A stretch of DNA of 39,711 nucleotides from Afipia sp. (GCA_017474385.1 JAFVHU010000054.1:1-39711), one strand, 5' to 3'; shown: positions 1 through 5,994, numbered from the stretch's first letter. Notes: generated by a model not told the origin, from the letters alone. Numbers and translations are program-made.

Positions 1-333
1 GCCGCGCACGATTGCGATTGCTTCATCTAACGAGCGGGCAACGGCATAGGGATGATCAAGCATTTCGCAGCGATGCTTGAACCCCTGCTGGTAGACAGAA
101 AGCGAGCCAGTGCGCGTCTTGAATTCGAGCCAGCCGACACGACCTGCCGGGAGCATGAAGCAGAGGTCTGCGACGCCAGGCCGAAGCCCTTCGGCCTTCA
201 TCATGGCGCCGACACGCATGCTGCGCAGGCCAGCATTTGGCACTGCGAACCAGTAGAGATCGCGCCGGCCAGCGACGGTCAGATAGTCGAGGAATGACAC
301 CTGAAGCTTATGCTCGCTAATGTCGGTCTTCAC
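1..333 (-). CDS. VRR-NUC domain nuclease (3' end cut by window edge)
   Basis: Read on the minus strand from a GTG at 333-331; it stays open to base 1, so at least 111 codons are present and the C-terminus is outside or across the end. The PD-(D/E)XK pattern of VRR-NUC is visible: GVADL (Asp56), LEFK (Glu70, Lys72) and the following YQQ (Gln82/83). Stand-alone VRR-NUC proteins are common in phages beside replication helicases and are thought to act as Holliday-junction or repair nucleases. The GTG overlaps the TGA of the upstream 61-aa gene (GTGA), and GGAGG lies about 7 nt upstream. If the window is circular the frame continues without a stop into the D5-type helicase, which would make a nuclease-helicase fusion. 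Confidence 0.88.
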   Translation of the reverse strand, partial: MKTDISEHKLQVSFLDYLTVAGRRDLYWFAVPNAGLRSMRVGAMMKAEGLRPGVADLCFMLPAGRVGWLEFKTRTGSLSVYQQGFKHRCEMLDHPYAVARSLDEAIAIVRG

Positions 334-515
334 CGCTGCACCTCCCTGCGCAGAATGTCGGCCGTCTCGGAGTTGAGACGGAATAGCTGGTCGCGGTTGA
401 GCGCGAACGAGAGTGCCTCGTCGCCCGGTTTCCCGACCTCAAGCAGTGTCAACACAACCAACCCGCGCTCGGGGTTGGTCAGGTAGGCAAGATGGGCTTG
501 GCGGGGCTCGTTCAT
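330..515 (-). CDS. 61-aa hypothetical protein, early operon
   Basis: Small soluble protein with no family I recognise. It is coupled on both sides: its ATG overlaps the stop of the DnaA-domain gene (ATGA at 515-512), and its TGA overlaps the GTG of the VRR-NUC gene. That tight packing in the replication operon is the main support for it being real. It could be a replication accessory protein, but nothing in the sequence proves this. Confidence 0.75.
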   Translation of the reverse strand: MNEPRQAHLAYLTNPERGLVVLTLLEVGKPGDEALSFALNRDQLFRLNSETADILRREVQR

Positions 516-976
516 GCGGTGATACCGGACTTGATCTCGTCCAACCTGTTTCGGAGCGCTTCGGACTGCAGCAGCTCGCGAACGGTTTCGCGGGCATGCA
601 AAATCGTGGTGTGGTCTCGGTTTAGATGTTTGCCGATCGCCGGCAGAGACATCGGCGTTAGTTCGAGGAACAGGGCGACAGCGAAGTACCGTGCGTTCGT
701 GAAATGAGGCCGGCGATTGTCTGCCAGCAATTCCGGAACGGAGATGCAGAACTCCATGGCGATGGCGTTCAGAATGCGCTTAGACATCGGCACGTAGGCA
801 GAAATCCGCGAAGCCGTGGCATACTCGCGATAGCGCCGACGCTCCTCTGAAACTGAGATGACCGCCAAAGGCTTCGTTCTCTCCTGCTCGCGCCGTATCT
901 GGCGCAGAGCGGCTTCAGCGAAGCGCGCATCGCGCGCCCGCTTTGCTGCGATGAACTTAGCCTGGGATGGAGTCAT
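512..976 (-). CDS. DnaA domain IV-like (box-binding) protein
   Basis: 154 aa. Residues 1-35 are basic and helical; residues about 90-135 match the DnaA C-terminal DNA-binding domain, including the signature RDHTTILHA at 120-128 after a helix-turn-helix (SLPAIGKHLNR). The ATPase domain of DnaA is absent, so this is a free-standing DnaA-box reader. Its place between an HTH gene and the nuclease/helicase suggests it recruits replication proteins to the phage origin, or reads or titrates host DnaA boxes. The start is 18 nt after the upstream stop, with GGAAGGG ahead of the ATG. Domain assignment is firm from the signature; the role is inferred. Confidence 0.87.
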   Translation of the reverse strand: MTPSQAKFIAAKRARDARFAEAALRQIRREQERTKPLAVISVSEERRRYREYATASRISAYVPMSKRILNAIAMEFCISVPELLADNRRPHFTNARYFAVALFLELTPMSLPAIGKHLNRDHTTILHARETVRELLQSEALRNRLDEIKSGITA

Positions 977-994
977 TACTGCCCTTCCACGATC

Positions 995-1351
995 TCAGGT
1001 GCGATCCAGAGCGCGAATCTGGTCAATGATGCGCTCCAGCCGATCAATTTGCGGGCCAAAGAAATCCTCATCCTGCGCACGCATTCCTCCGATGATCCGC
1101 TCGTATTGATCCGCGAGCGCGAGAGCTTCTTCGCGGGCTCGCTTCTGTTCGATCGCCCGCTCGATGGCGAGCACGGCCCGGTGATCAGGAGACTGAATCT
1201 CCCCTCGCCATAGCGACCGCGCCATTCGCTTTGAGATGTTCGCTGCATCAGCAATTGCCCCGAACCATCGCGGTTGCTCGCCGTATCCCGGCTTCCCCGC
1301 CAATGAAATCATTGCCTCACGCACACTCATTTTGGCCAACTTCGCCCACAT
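995..1351 (-). CDS. HTH-like early protein with C-terminal coiled coil
   Basis: 118 aa. A helical segment at residues 30-65 (GAIADAANISKRMARSLWRG) resembles the HTH part of phage and alphaproteobacterial proteins that contain an R-x-x-R-x-L-W-x-G-E motif. Residues 65-118 are charged and probably coiled coil. The ATG at 1351 is chosen because GGAG stands 7 nt upstream; a second in-frame ATG lies at 1330. It is the third gene behind the Cro promoter, so a CII-like or replication-regulatory role is possible, but I cannot name a family. Confidence 0.75.
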   Translation of the reverse strand: MWAKLAKMSVREAMISLAGKPGYGEQPRWFGAIADAANISKRMARSLWRGEIQSPDHRAVLAIERAIEQKRAREEALALADQYERIIGGMRAQDEDFFGPQIDRLERIIDQIRALDRT

Positions 1352-1456
1352 TTGGATTCTCCGTCGTGCTTTGATCTGCGCGTGGAGAACGATGACACAT
1401 TCACTCGACTAGACGACGTAGCTTCACGACTGATTGAACGGCTGGTACCCGCGCGA
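1352..1456. other. 105-bp gap in the early minus operon
   Basis: Between the membrane-protein stop (1457) and the HTH-gene start (1351). I see only the ribosome binding site of the HTH gene at its low-coordinate end and no convincing gene or hairpin. Confidence 0.5.
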
Positions 1457-1663
1457 TCAACCGCAGAATTTGATGATCCCGATGACAGAGAAGAGAATGG
1501 CGATAGGCAGACCGATTGCAGCGGCAGAAAACCAGAGAGCAGCAAGCTCTCGGTCTCGATCAATTGAACCTGGATAAGAAAAGCCAATCGGAACGCGAGC
1601 GCGTATCTGCTCAGCGTGCGCGCGGTCGGACGGATGCCCCGCTGTCTGGCCGCGCGTTGTCAT
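1457..1663 (-). CDS. 68-aa single-pass membrane protein
   Basis: The N-terminal half is hydrophilic and basic; residues about 41-65 form one strong transmembrane helix (alternating AAIGLPIAILFSVIGII), with a very short C-terminal tail. The start overlaps the cro stop (ATGA at 1663-1660), so it is translationally coupled to cro and expressed as soon as the Cro promoter opens. No family recognised. Early single-pass membrane proteins in phages sometimes affect superinfection or the host envelope; that is only an inference from position. Confidence 0.72.
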   Translation of the reverse strand: MTTRGQTAGHPSDRAHAEQIRARVPIGFSYPGSIDRDRELAALWFSAAAIGLPIAILFSVIGIIKFCG

Positions 1664-1884
1664 GCGGTGGCCTCGGCGGTGGCGGGGATTTCGAAGAACC
1701 AGCTATCGTTCCATTCACCGATCTGCTGAGCGGCAGTCCGGATGCGGGTCATCTCCTCGCGGCCGGGCTCCAGCTCGCCAGATTCCCAGCGCGACACAGT
1801 GGCTTGCGTCGCTCCTGCGACCTCGCCAAACGCCATCTGCGTGGTTTTGAAGATGTTCCGCCGGATATGCTCGATCGGTCTCAT
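1660..1884 (-). CDS. Cro-like HTH repressor
   Basis: 74 aa with an HTH_3/XRE-type helix-turn-helix at residues about 16-38 (MAFGEVAGATQATVSRWESG). It diverges from the CI-like repressor across a palindromic operator region, the classic cro position. The ATG at 1884 lies only a few bases after the predicted transcription start, with no Shine-Dalgarno sequence, so the mRNA would be leaderless or nearly so. It heads the leftward early operon. Confidence 0.85.
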   Translation of the reverse strand: MRPIEHIRRNIFKTTQMAFGEVAGATQATVSRWESGELEPGREEMTRIRTAAQQIGEWNDSWFFEIPATAEATA

Positions 1885-1886
1885 GT

Positions 1887-1901
1887 GCGCATACTATGCG
1901 C
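1887..1901. promoter_or_regulatory. Operator palindrome GCGCATA-C-TATGCGC
   Basis: Perfect 7-1-7 inverted repeat immediately before the cro start codon, sharing its right half with the neighbouring operator. It places a repressor or Cro dimer over the -10 and start region of the cro promoter. Confidence 0.7.
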
Positions 1902-1920
1902 GAACGCATAATCAGGTCAA
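1893..1920 (-). promoter_or_regulatory. PR-like promoter for cro and the replication arm
   Basis: On the minus strand: -35 TTGACC (1920-1915), a 16-bp spacer that contains operator site 1, and a -10-like CATAGT (1898-1893). Predicted initiation is around 1886, at the cro ATG. Its spacing and sequence are almost repeated by the rightward promoter at 4126-4153. Confidence 0.7.
1895..1910. promoter_or_regulatory. Operator site 1 (TATGCG-CGAA-CGCATA)
   Basis: Perfect 6-4-6 inverted repeat between the -35 and -10 of the cro promoter. The same TATGCG-N4-CGCATA design recurs at 1927, 4103 and 4136, which marks it as the recognition site of the CI-like and/or Cro-like protein. Confidence 0.82.
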
Positions 1921-1926
1921 GGAAAT

Positions 1927-1942
1927 TATGCGTTTGCGCATT
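1927..1942. promoter_or_regulatory. Operator site 2 (TATGCG-TTTG-CGCATT)
   Basis: 6-4-6 inverted repeat with one mismatch, centred 32 bp from site 1. An overlapping perfect repeat GCGCAT-TTG-ATGCGC covers 1936-1950, so this side has three half-sites. It lies between the cro -35 and a weak TTATAC -10-like element (1952-1957) for the repressor, as expected for a repressor-maintenance control site. Confidence 0.78.
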
Positions 1943-1976
1943 TGATGCGCGTTATACGGCTGTGCATAGTTTTGGC

Positions 1977-2615
1977 ATGGGACATAACGTACCGAAGCTA
2001 CTGGAAAAAATGATGGAGGCCTTGCCGGGAACGCAAACCCAGCTTGCCAGTCGCCTGACACTGCCCGGGAAAAGCGGGATAAAAATTACGCAGCCTCAGA
2101 TTTCACGATGGATCAAAGGGCAGGAGCCGGAGCGCCCCGCCTACGATCGCATCGTCCAAGTCGCGGTTCAGCTACATGTGCTGTCTGACGTTCGATCGGA
2201 GGATGTGGCGAGCGATCTGCCCTCCCCTCCGGCCAAAAGGAAGGTCAAGGTCAAGGGCTACGTCGGCGCCGGCGCCGAAGCTCATTATTACGCACTAGCC
2301 GATGAGGATTTTGAGGAAGTGGAAGCGCCTCTGGGGGCGACGGATCAAACGATCGCCGTCGAAATCAAGGGAACGAGCTTTGGCCCGCTGATGGAGTCCT
2401 GGCTCGTCTTCTACGACGATATCCACTCTCCGATTACTGAGGCCCTCATCGGCAAGGTCTGCGTCGTCGGACTTTCAGATGACCGCATCCTGATCAAGAA
2501 GATCGTTCGAAACCGGAACGGTGGTTTCGATCTGCATTCAAACTCCAATGAAGATCCATTGCTTGACGTAGATATTGAGTGGGCAGCCAAGGTCACAGAC
2601 ATGAGGCCAAGATAG
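1977..2615 (+). CDS. CI-like repressor with S24 (LexA-type) C-terminal domain
   Basis: 212 aa from the ATG at 1977. Residues about 5-65 are an HTH domain (TQPQISRWIKGQEP near 38-51). Residues about 90-205 are an S24/LexA-like domain with a candidate Ala-Gly cleavage bond in GYVGAGAE (about 98-99), nucleophile Ser134 in KGTSFGP, and the general-base lysine in ILIKK (174/175). So it can plausibly self-cleave with RecA during the SOS response. In-frame upstream codons to 1896 run through the operators and are rejected. No Shine-Dalgarno precedes 1977, and the leader from the TTATAC element would be very short. It faces cro and heads an operon that continues at 2630. Confidence 0.88.
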   Translation: MGHNVPKLLEKMMEALPGTQTQLASRLTLPGKSGIKITQPQISRWIKGQEPERPAYDRIVQVAVQLHVLSDVRSEDVASDLPSPPAKRKVKVKGYVGAGAEAHYYALADEDFEEVEAPLGATDQTIAVEIKGTSFGPLMESWLVFYDDIHSPITEALIGKVCVVGLSDDRILIKKIVRNRNGGFDLHSNSNEDPLLDVDIEWAAKVTDMRPR

Positions 2616-2629
2616 TCTGGAGAAGAATT

Positions 2630-2881
2630 ATGGGGATCAAAGCAGTTGTTGCGGCCACTATCGCACTTCTCATCATCGGCTCGGCCGCTGCCGAAGCCCG
2701 TGGCGGCGGTCGATCATCAGGCGGCAGCCATTCAATTCGCGGTCATTTCCGGTCTAGCGGCACTTATGTGGCGCCAAGTGGCGCCCGCAATCCGAACAGA
2801 ACGCAGTTCGACAACTACGGGACGCGCGGAAACTACAACCCCTACTCAGGGCGGATCGGCACGAAGACGCCGAGGTACTAA
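2630..2881 (+). CDS. Small exported Gly/Arg-rich protein
   Basis: 83 aa. Residues 1-21 are a signal peptide (Lys, then a long Ala/Ile/Leu core ending AAAEA). The mature part has the GTYV-x-P-SG-x-R and NYGTRGNYNPYSGR pattern seen in many small uncharacterised proteobacterial exported proteins. GGAG at 2619 precedes the ATG. It starts 14 nt after the repressor stop with no terminator between, so it should be expressed in the lysogen. Function unknown. Its position corresponds to lambda rexAB, which makes superinfection exclusion or lysogen fitness reasonable guesses. Confidence 0.8.
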   Translation: MGIKAVVAATIALLIIGSAAAEARGGGRSSGGSHSIRGHFRSSGTYVAPSGARNPNRTQFDNYGTRGNYNPYSGRIGTKTPRY

Positions 2882-3198
2882 TGAAGCGCGCAGTAGTTTT
2901 TGCAGTATGTGTGGGCTGGATTAGTTCAGCCGCAGCGGCCTTTGATGATGGCAACGATCTCTTGCAGATTTGCACCAACGAACGTGAATTCTGTCTTGGG
3001 CTAACTTCTGGATATTATGACATGATGAGGACGATGGGCGTGACCTGCCCACGGGCCTCAAATGTATCAAGAGGTCAAGTTCGAGATGTCATAGTTAAGT
3101 ACCTCAACGACAACCCAGCGAAGCGCAATCAATCTGCATCATTTTTGGCGGCCACTGCGCTTACACAAGGCTTTGGTTGCAAGAAGCCGGGCACATGA
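2881..3198 (+). CDS. Rap1a/Tai-family exported protein
   Basis: 105 aa. Signal peptide at 1-20 (ending SAAAA), then FDDGNDLLQIC, CLG, GQVRDVIVKYLNDNP and a final GFGC, the order typical of the Rap1a/Tai family. Four cysteines of the mature part (31, 38, 56, 100) can form two disulfides. Founding members are periplasmic immunity proteins against Serratia type VI amidase effectors; the phage copies have no established role. The start overlaps the upstream stop (TAATG at 2879-2883). Family call is from the motif order; function in the phage is inference. Confidence 0.82.
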   Translation: MKRAVVFAVCVGWISSAAAAFDDGNDLLQICTNEREFCLGLTSGYYDMMRTMGVTCPRASNVSRGQVRDVIVKYLNDNPAKRNQSASFLAATALTQGFGCKKPGT

Positions 3199-3278
3199 CC
3201 TCCCCACCCTACCGCTTCCTGCTGGGACTGCTGGTCGTGGCGCTGGCCGCGCTGATCTTCGTGATACTGAGGTGGTGA
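3195..3278 (+). CDS. 27-aa membrane peptide
   Basis: ATG at 3195 overlaps the stop of the Rap1a-like gene (ATGA), and the TGA at 3276-3278 is one base before the next start. After six residues the peptide is a single transmembrane helix rich in Leu/Val/Ala, ending ILRW. The junctions on both sides support it as part of the repressor operon. No family can be named at this length. Confidence 0.6.
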   Translation: MTSPPYRFLLGLLVVALAALIFVILRW

Positions 3279-3279
3279 C

Positions 3280-3504
3280 ATGTCCAACATCGAGCCGCTC
3301 GCCCGCGAAGTTGTAGAGCGCGTCTGTCGACGTACCGGCATGCCGGAAGCTGAGATTCCTGCATGGGTCGATAGGCACTGGGAAGCTGCGGCGGCCGAGA
3401 TCGAGGCAGGCAACTGCGACGAGAACGGCGAGATCAAGCCGGGCTCAGACTGGCGGAAGGGTCTGGAAGCGTATCGCGACCGGTTGGCGGCGAAGCGCAA
3501 ATGA
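3280..3504 (+). CDS. 74-aa hypothetical protein
   Basis: Soluble, acidic-basic, mostly helical protein with a GAGGTGG ribosome binding site. It is the last gene of the apparent repressor operon. No recognised domain; the ENGEIKPGSDWRKG segment suggests a loop between helices. Likely cytoplasmic. Confidence 0.75.
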   Translation: MSNIEPLAREVVERVCRRTGMPEAEIPAWVDRHWEAAAAEIEAGNCDENGEIKPGSDWRKGLEAYRDRLAAKRK

Positions 3505-3794
3505 CTGCCTACCTACCGGGCGGCCGAAATTCCAACATTTATCACTAGCTGTCTTCAGAAAAACTCAAGGAACCAATTGCGCTGACTCAGGAAATCAAGC
3601 TGATTCAGTACGTTGATTCGTCTTGAAATGAAGAACCGCCCAAGGCTGCAACCGAGGGCGGTTTAGATCGAGGCGGAGTGTGCCAAACCCGTTGTCGTCG
3701 CACACCCTGGAGAAAGACCCCGACCGAGGCACACAGCCTTATTCGGACTCACCTGTCAAGGCGGCAACAGTCTAACCAGTCACAAGGAAAGATC
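3505..3794. other. 290-bp non-coding stretch within the immunity region
   Basis: No gene is evident. The AT-richer first half (3530-3630) is followed by two hairpins: 3634-3663 (see terminator) and GTGTGC/GCACAC at 3678-3705. The stretch separates the repressor operon from the gene at 3795, and could hold a promoter or a small RNA; I cannot pick out clear -35/-10 elements. Confidence 0.45.
3634..3663 (+). terminator. Putative terminator of the repressor operon
   Basis: Inverted repeat AACCGCCC/GGGCGGTT, 8 bp, with a 14-nt loop and a short TTT run after it. The weak U tract leaves it moderate. It would end the transcript that starts with the repressor. Confidence 0.5.
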
Positions 3795-3995
3795 ATGACT
3801 GGAACTGCAAAGCCTAGCGGCAGCGGCCGCGTACCTTCGTACAAGATCAAGCCTACGGACGTTCCGTACATCAAGAAGCGCATCCGCGAGGGTGAGTTCT
3901 TGAACCGGATCGCCGCAGACTACGATGTGAACCCCGGACGGATCTCTGAGATCAAGAAGGGTCGCAAGTACGGTGGTATCCCGGCGGCACACTAG
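3795..3995 (+). CDS. 66-aa HTH-like protein
   Basis: Start ATG at 3795 with AAGGAAAG ahead. The C-terminal half (LNRIAADYDVNPGRISEIKKG) has the pattern of a helix-turn-helix in small phage DNA-binding proteins with an A-x-x-Y/F-x-V-N-x-G-R-I motif. It lies alone between two hairpins inside the immunity region, just before the second operator/promoter. It may be an additional regulator of the switch; the target is unknown. Confidence 0.72.
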   Translation: MTGTAKPSGSGRVPSYKIKPTDVPYIKKRIREGEFLNRIAADYDVNPGRISEIKKGRKYGGIPAAH

Positions 3996-4006
3996 GCGAT
4001 AACGGG

Positions 4007-4028
4007 GAGGCGCAGAAAGTTGCGCCTC
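4007..4028 (+). terminator. Putative terminator after the 66-aa HTH gene
   Basis: Perfect 8-bp stem GAGGCGCA/TGCGCCTC with a 6-nt loop, 12 bp after the stop codon, followed by a pyrimidine run (TTCCCTTCCC) and not a pure U tract. It would insulate the immunity region from the rightward promoter. Confidence 0.5.
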
Positions 4029-4102
4029 TTCCCTTCCCTACGCCGCCACACTCACCTCTGGCGGCACGCGGCCATAGGGTCGCACCCAGCCTCGCAACAA
4101 AT

Positions 4103-4118
4103 TATACGTTCGCGCATT
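4103..4118. promoter_or_regulatory. Operator site 3 (TATACG-TTCG-CGCATT)
   Basis: Same 6-4-6 design as the cro-region operators, with two changed positions. It is centred 33 bp upstream of site 4, the same spacing as between sites 1 and 2 (32 bp). Confidence 0.68.
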
Positions 4119-4125
4119 TTTTATG

Positions 4126-4153
4126 TTGACTTGTATATGCGTTCACGTATATT
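4126..4153 (+). promoter_or_regulatory. PL-like rightward early promoter
   Basis: -35 TTGACT (4126-4131), 16-bp spacer, -10 TATATT (4148-4153), initiation expected near 4160. The spacer and -10 contain operator site 4. Read in its own direction, it matches the cro promoter from TTGAC through TATGCGTTC and beyond, so the two promoters look duplicated. It diverges away from the immunity region, as lambda PL does relative to PR. Confidence 0.75.
4136..4151. promoter_or_regulatory. Operator site 4 (TATGCG-TTCA-CGTATA)
   Basis: 6-4-6 inverted repeat with one changed position, overlapping the -10 of the rightward promoter, so that bound repressor would block RNA polymerase. Confidence 0.75.
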
Positions 4154-4187
4154 TACCCCCATCGGATCAACCACGGGGATGGCAGTC

Positions 4188-4895
4188 ATGTCAGGGGCTT
4201 CGGTTATCAACGAAGGCATCGCGCGCAAGGTTCTTCAGGTTGTCGATGTCGGGCTGGTCAATGGAGTTGGAAATCCGATCCCCGGCCAGATGTGTGTGGA
4301 GGCGGCGGTTTGCTACGCGCTTGGTCTCCCCCACGGTGATGATCCGGGTTGTGTTTCCCCTGCTCTGCGCCGCCTCAAAATCCGATTGAACGACTCTCGC
4401 TGGTCTTCAACCAAGGCCCGCGCCAACGGCCTTCGGCGGCTGGCGGTTGCCCAACTCGGCAGCAAGGGCGAGTTGGATGAAAAGGAATTCGTGCGCCTGC
4501 TGGTTGACTACGCGCTTCGCGTCTCGACACCTCAGGCCCTTCGCTCGGCAGCTTCGGTCCACAAAGACCCGGTTCATCAAAAAGCGCTCCGCGATGCGGC
4601 CAATCGCTGCGAAGTAGAAGCCTCGCGCGGAGCCGCTTTGGCGGCGCGAAAGACTGCTGCTGCTTATGCTGCTGATGCTGCTTATGCTGCTGCTGCTGCT
4701 GCTTATGCTGCTGCTGCTTATGCTGCTGCTGCTGATGATGCTGATGCTGCTGATGCTGCTTATGCTGCTCGGACGCGGGCGCGGGCGCGGGCGCGAGACA
4801 AGGCTTTGGCGGACTACGCCGAAGCGGTCGTTCAAATCCTTATTAAGCTCAACGCACCAGGCTGTCAGTGGCTTGTGCTGACTGAGGCCGCGTGA
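4188..4895 (+). CDS. Hypothetical protein with Ala-Tyr/Asp repeat
   Basis: 235 aa from ATG 4188, chosen because GGGG (4175-4178) is 9 nt upstream; ATG 4179 is in frame but has no such spacing. The N-terminal 120 residues form a conserved-looking domain (NPIPGQMCVEAAVCYALG, HGDDPGCVSPALR, RLKIRLNDSRW) that I associate with uncharacterised bacterial and phage proteins. It is followed by a low-complexity stretch of Ala with Tyr and Asp encoded by GCT/TAT/GAT repeats (4654-4770), then an Arg-Ala run from GCGGGC repeats. First gene behind the PL-like promoter. Function unknown. Confidence 0.8.
   Translation: MSGASVINEGIARKVLQVVDVGLVNGVGNPIPGQMCVEAAVCYALGLPHGDDPGCVSPALRRLKIRLNDSRWSSTKARANGLRRLAVAQLGSKGELDEKEFVRLLVDYALRVSTPQALRSAASVHKDPVHQKALRDAANRCEVEASRGAALAARKTAAAYAADAAYAAAAAAYAAAAYAAAADDADAADAAYAARTRARARARDKALADYAEAVVQILIKLNAPGCQWLVLTEAA
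4654..4795 (+). repeat. Coding microsatellite: GCT/TAT/GAT then GCGGGC
   Basis: About 117 bp of near-pure trinucleotides in which every Ala codon is GCT, unlike the GCC/GCG preference elsewhere, followed by three GCGGGC-like hexamers. Unit length is a multiple of three, so length change keeps the frame. Typical of slipped-strand expansion. Confidence 0.9.
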
Positions 4896-5296
4896 TGGCC
4901 CGCCAGACCCTCCGATACGAGTTCGAAGAACTCCCGGCCTTCATCGATCAAGGCTTTGAGTGCGGCCAGCTCGATGGCATCGCAGAGATTTCCTACGCAA
5001 GCGACGGTGAATGGTTCATCCGCGACATCGGGCTCGTTGGTGCGCGCAAGAACAAGCACACGCTTGAGCAACGCCTAGCGGCAATCCAGAGCGGCGTTCA
5101 CCTCCCGATCTATGACCGAAAGCTTATGTGGCTCGATAGCGGCACGCCAATCTTCTCGATGGTCTACGACGTTCTTGACGGTGCTTGGAATGACAAGCTG
5201 TCCGAAGCCGTTGCCGAGCAGATTGCAAAGGACCGCGAGTCCGCTGCCGACGATCATGCTGATTATATCCGCGAGCGTCGGAGGGAGCCCGCATGA
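4895..5296 (+). CDS. 133-aa hypothetical protein
   Basis: ATG 4895 overlaps the previous stop (TGATG). Mixed alpha/beta composition, several Trp and acidic residues, and a charged C-terminus (YIRERRREPA). No signal peptide or membrane segment. The tight coupling supports it as the second gene of the rightward operon; no family recognised. Confidence 0.72.
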   Translation: MARQTLRYEFEELPAFIDQGFECGQLDGIAEISYASDGEWFIRDIGLVGARKNKHTLEQRLAAIQSGVHLPIYDRKLMWLDSGTPIFSMVYDVLDGAWNDKLSEAVAEQIAKDRESAADDHADYIRERRREPA

Positions 5297-5496
5297 TGAC
5301 CTCCCCCTATCTCGTTGACGACATCGGGCCGACTTTCGGGAAGCTCAAGGACGTTTGCGATGTCCTTCTGGCTGCAAACCCAGTGCGCCTAACTGGCGAC
5401 GGCATGACGATAGCGGCAGCAATCATAAGTCTTGAGCTTGTTCTCAATCGCATCAACGCGGTTCACGCGCGGCGCGAATTGCAGGCGGCTGAGTAA
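5293..5496 (+). CDS. 67-aa hypothetical protein
   Basis: Starts at ATG 5293 (a second ATG follows directly at 5296) and overlaps the preceding stop. Short, mostly helical, no recognised motif. Supported by coupling and codon use only. Confidence 0.62.
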   Translation: MMTSPYLVDDIGPTFGKLKDVCDVLLAANPVRLTGDGMTIAAAIISLELVLNRINAVHARRELQAAE

Positions 5497-5545
5497 CGCG
5501 GTGACACCGCAACACCAGGCCAGTGAACGAAACAGGGGCAACACG

Positions 5546-5938
5546 ATGGACGCAGAACTGAAACGGAAGTGGGTCGAGGCGCTGCGGAGTGGCGAGTACA
5601 AGCAGGGCGATAGCAAATTGCACGATCCAAAATCGGACGCCTTTTGCTGCCTTGGCGTGCTGTGCAAGGTAGCTGGCGCTGACTTTGGGCCATACGCGGG
5701 GCTCGATGCTAATGACGAGTATGGCGATTATGACCATGTGCCAGTGCTCGGCGGTGAAATCATCTCTGGCAGAGATGATGAAGAGTTAAGTTCAGAATTC
5801 GCCTATCGCATCGGCCTGTCTGAGCACCAAGCCGCCTTGATCCGCATGAATGACGGCTTCGGCGTGGTTGGTCGAGAGGGCTATCGCGCCCCCCAATCCT
5901 TCCTCGAGATCGCCGACTACATCGAAGCCAATCTCTAG
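5546..5938 (+). CDS. 130-aa conserved phage-type hypothetical protein
   Basis: Begins MDAELKRKWVEALRSGEYKQ and then has CCLGVLC near residues 33-39, a pattern I recognise from a widespread uncharacterised phage family (KWVxALRSGxYxQG...FCCLGVLC). The C-terminal half, with LSEHQAALIRMNDG and FLEIADYIEANL, also fits it. Soluble. The role is unknown in all members I know of. The ATG at 5546 follows a weak AACAGGGG about 10 nt upstream. Confidence 0.82.
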   Translation: MDAELKRKWVEALRSGEYKQGDSKLHDPKSDAFCCLGVLCKVAGADFGPYAGLDANDEYGDYDHVPVLGGEIISGRDDEELSSEFAYRIGLSEHQAALIRMNDGFGVVGREGYRAPQSFLEIADYIEANL

Positions 5939-5994
5939 CTCCGCACTCGTGCTGAGAGACAGCGCCCGTCCCTATTTTTCAAGGAGATTTCGAA

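Noticed and set aside
3501-3548. 15-aa frame overlapping the stop of the 74-aa gene
   Set aside because: Too short to support, and no motif.
4407-4835. Minus-strand Ser/Ile-repeat frame and plus-strand Met/Leu-repeat frame over the microsatellite
   Set aside because: They arise from the GCT/TAT/GAT repeat read in other frames; the Ala-rich frame belongs to the gene with the conserved N-terminal domain.
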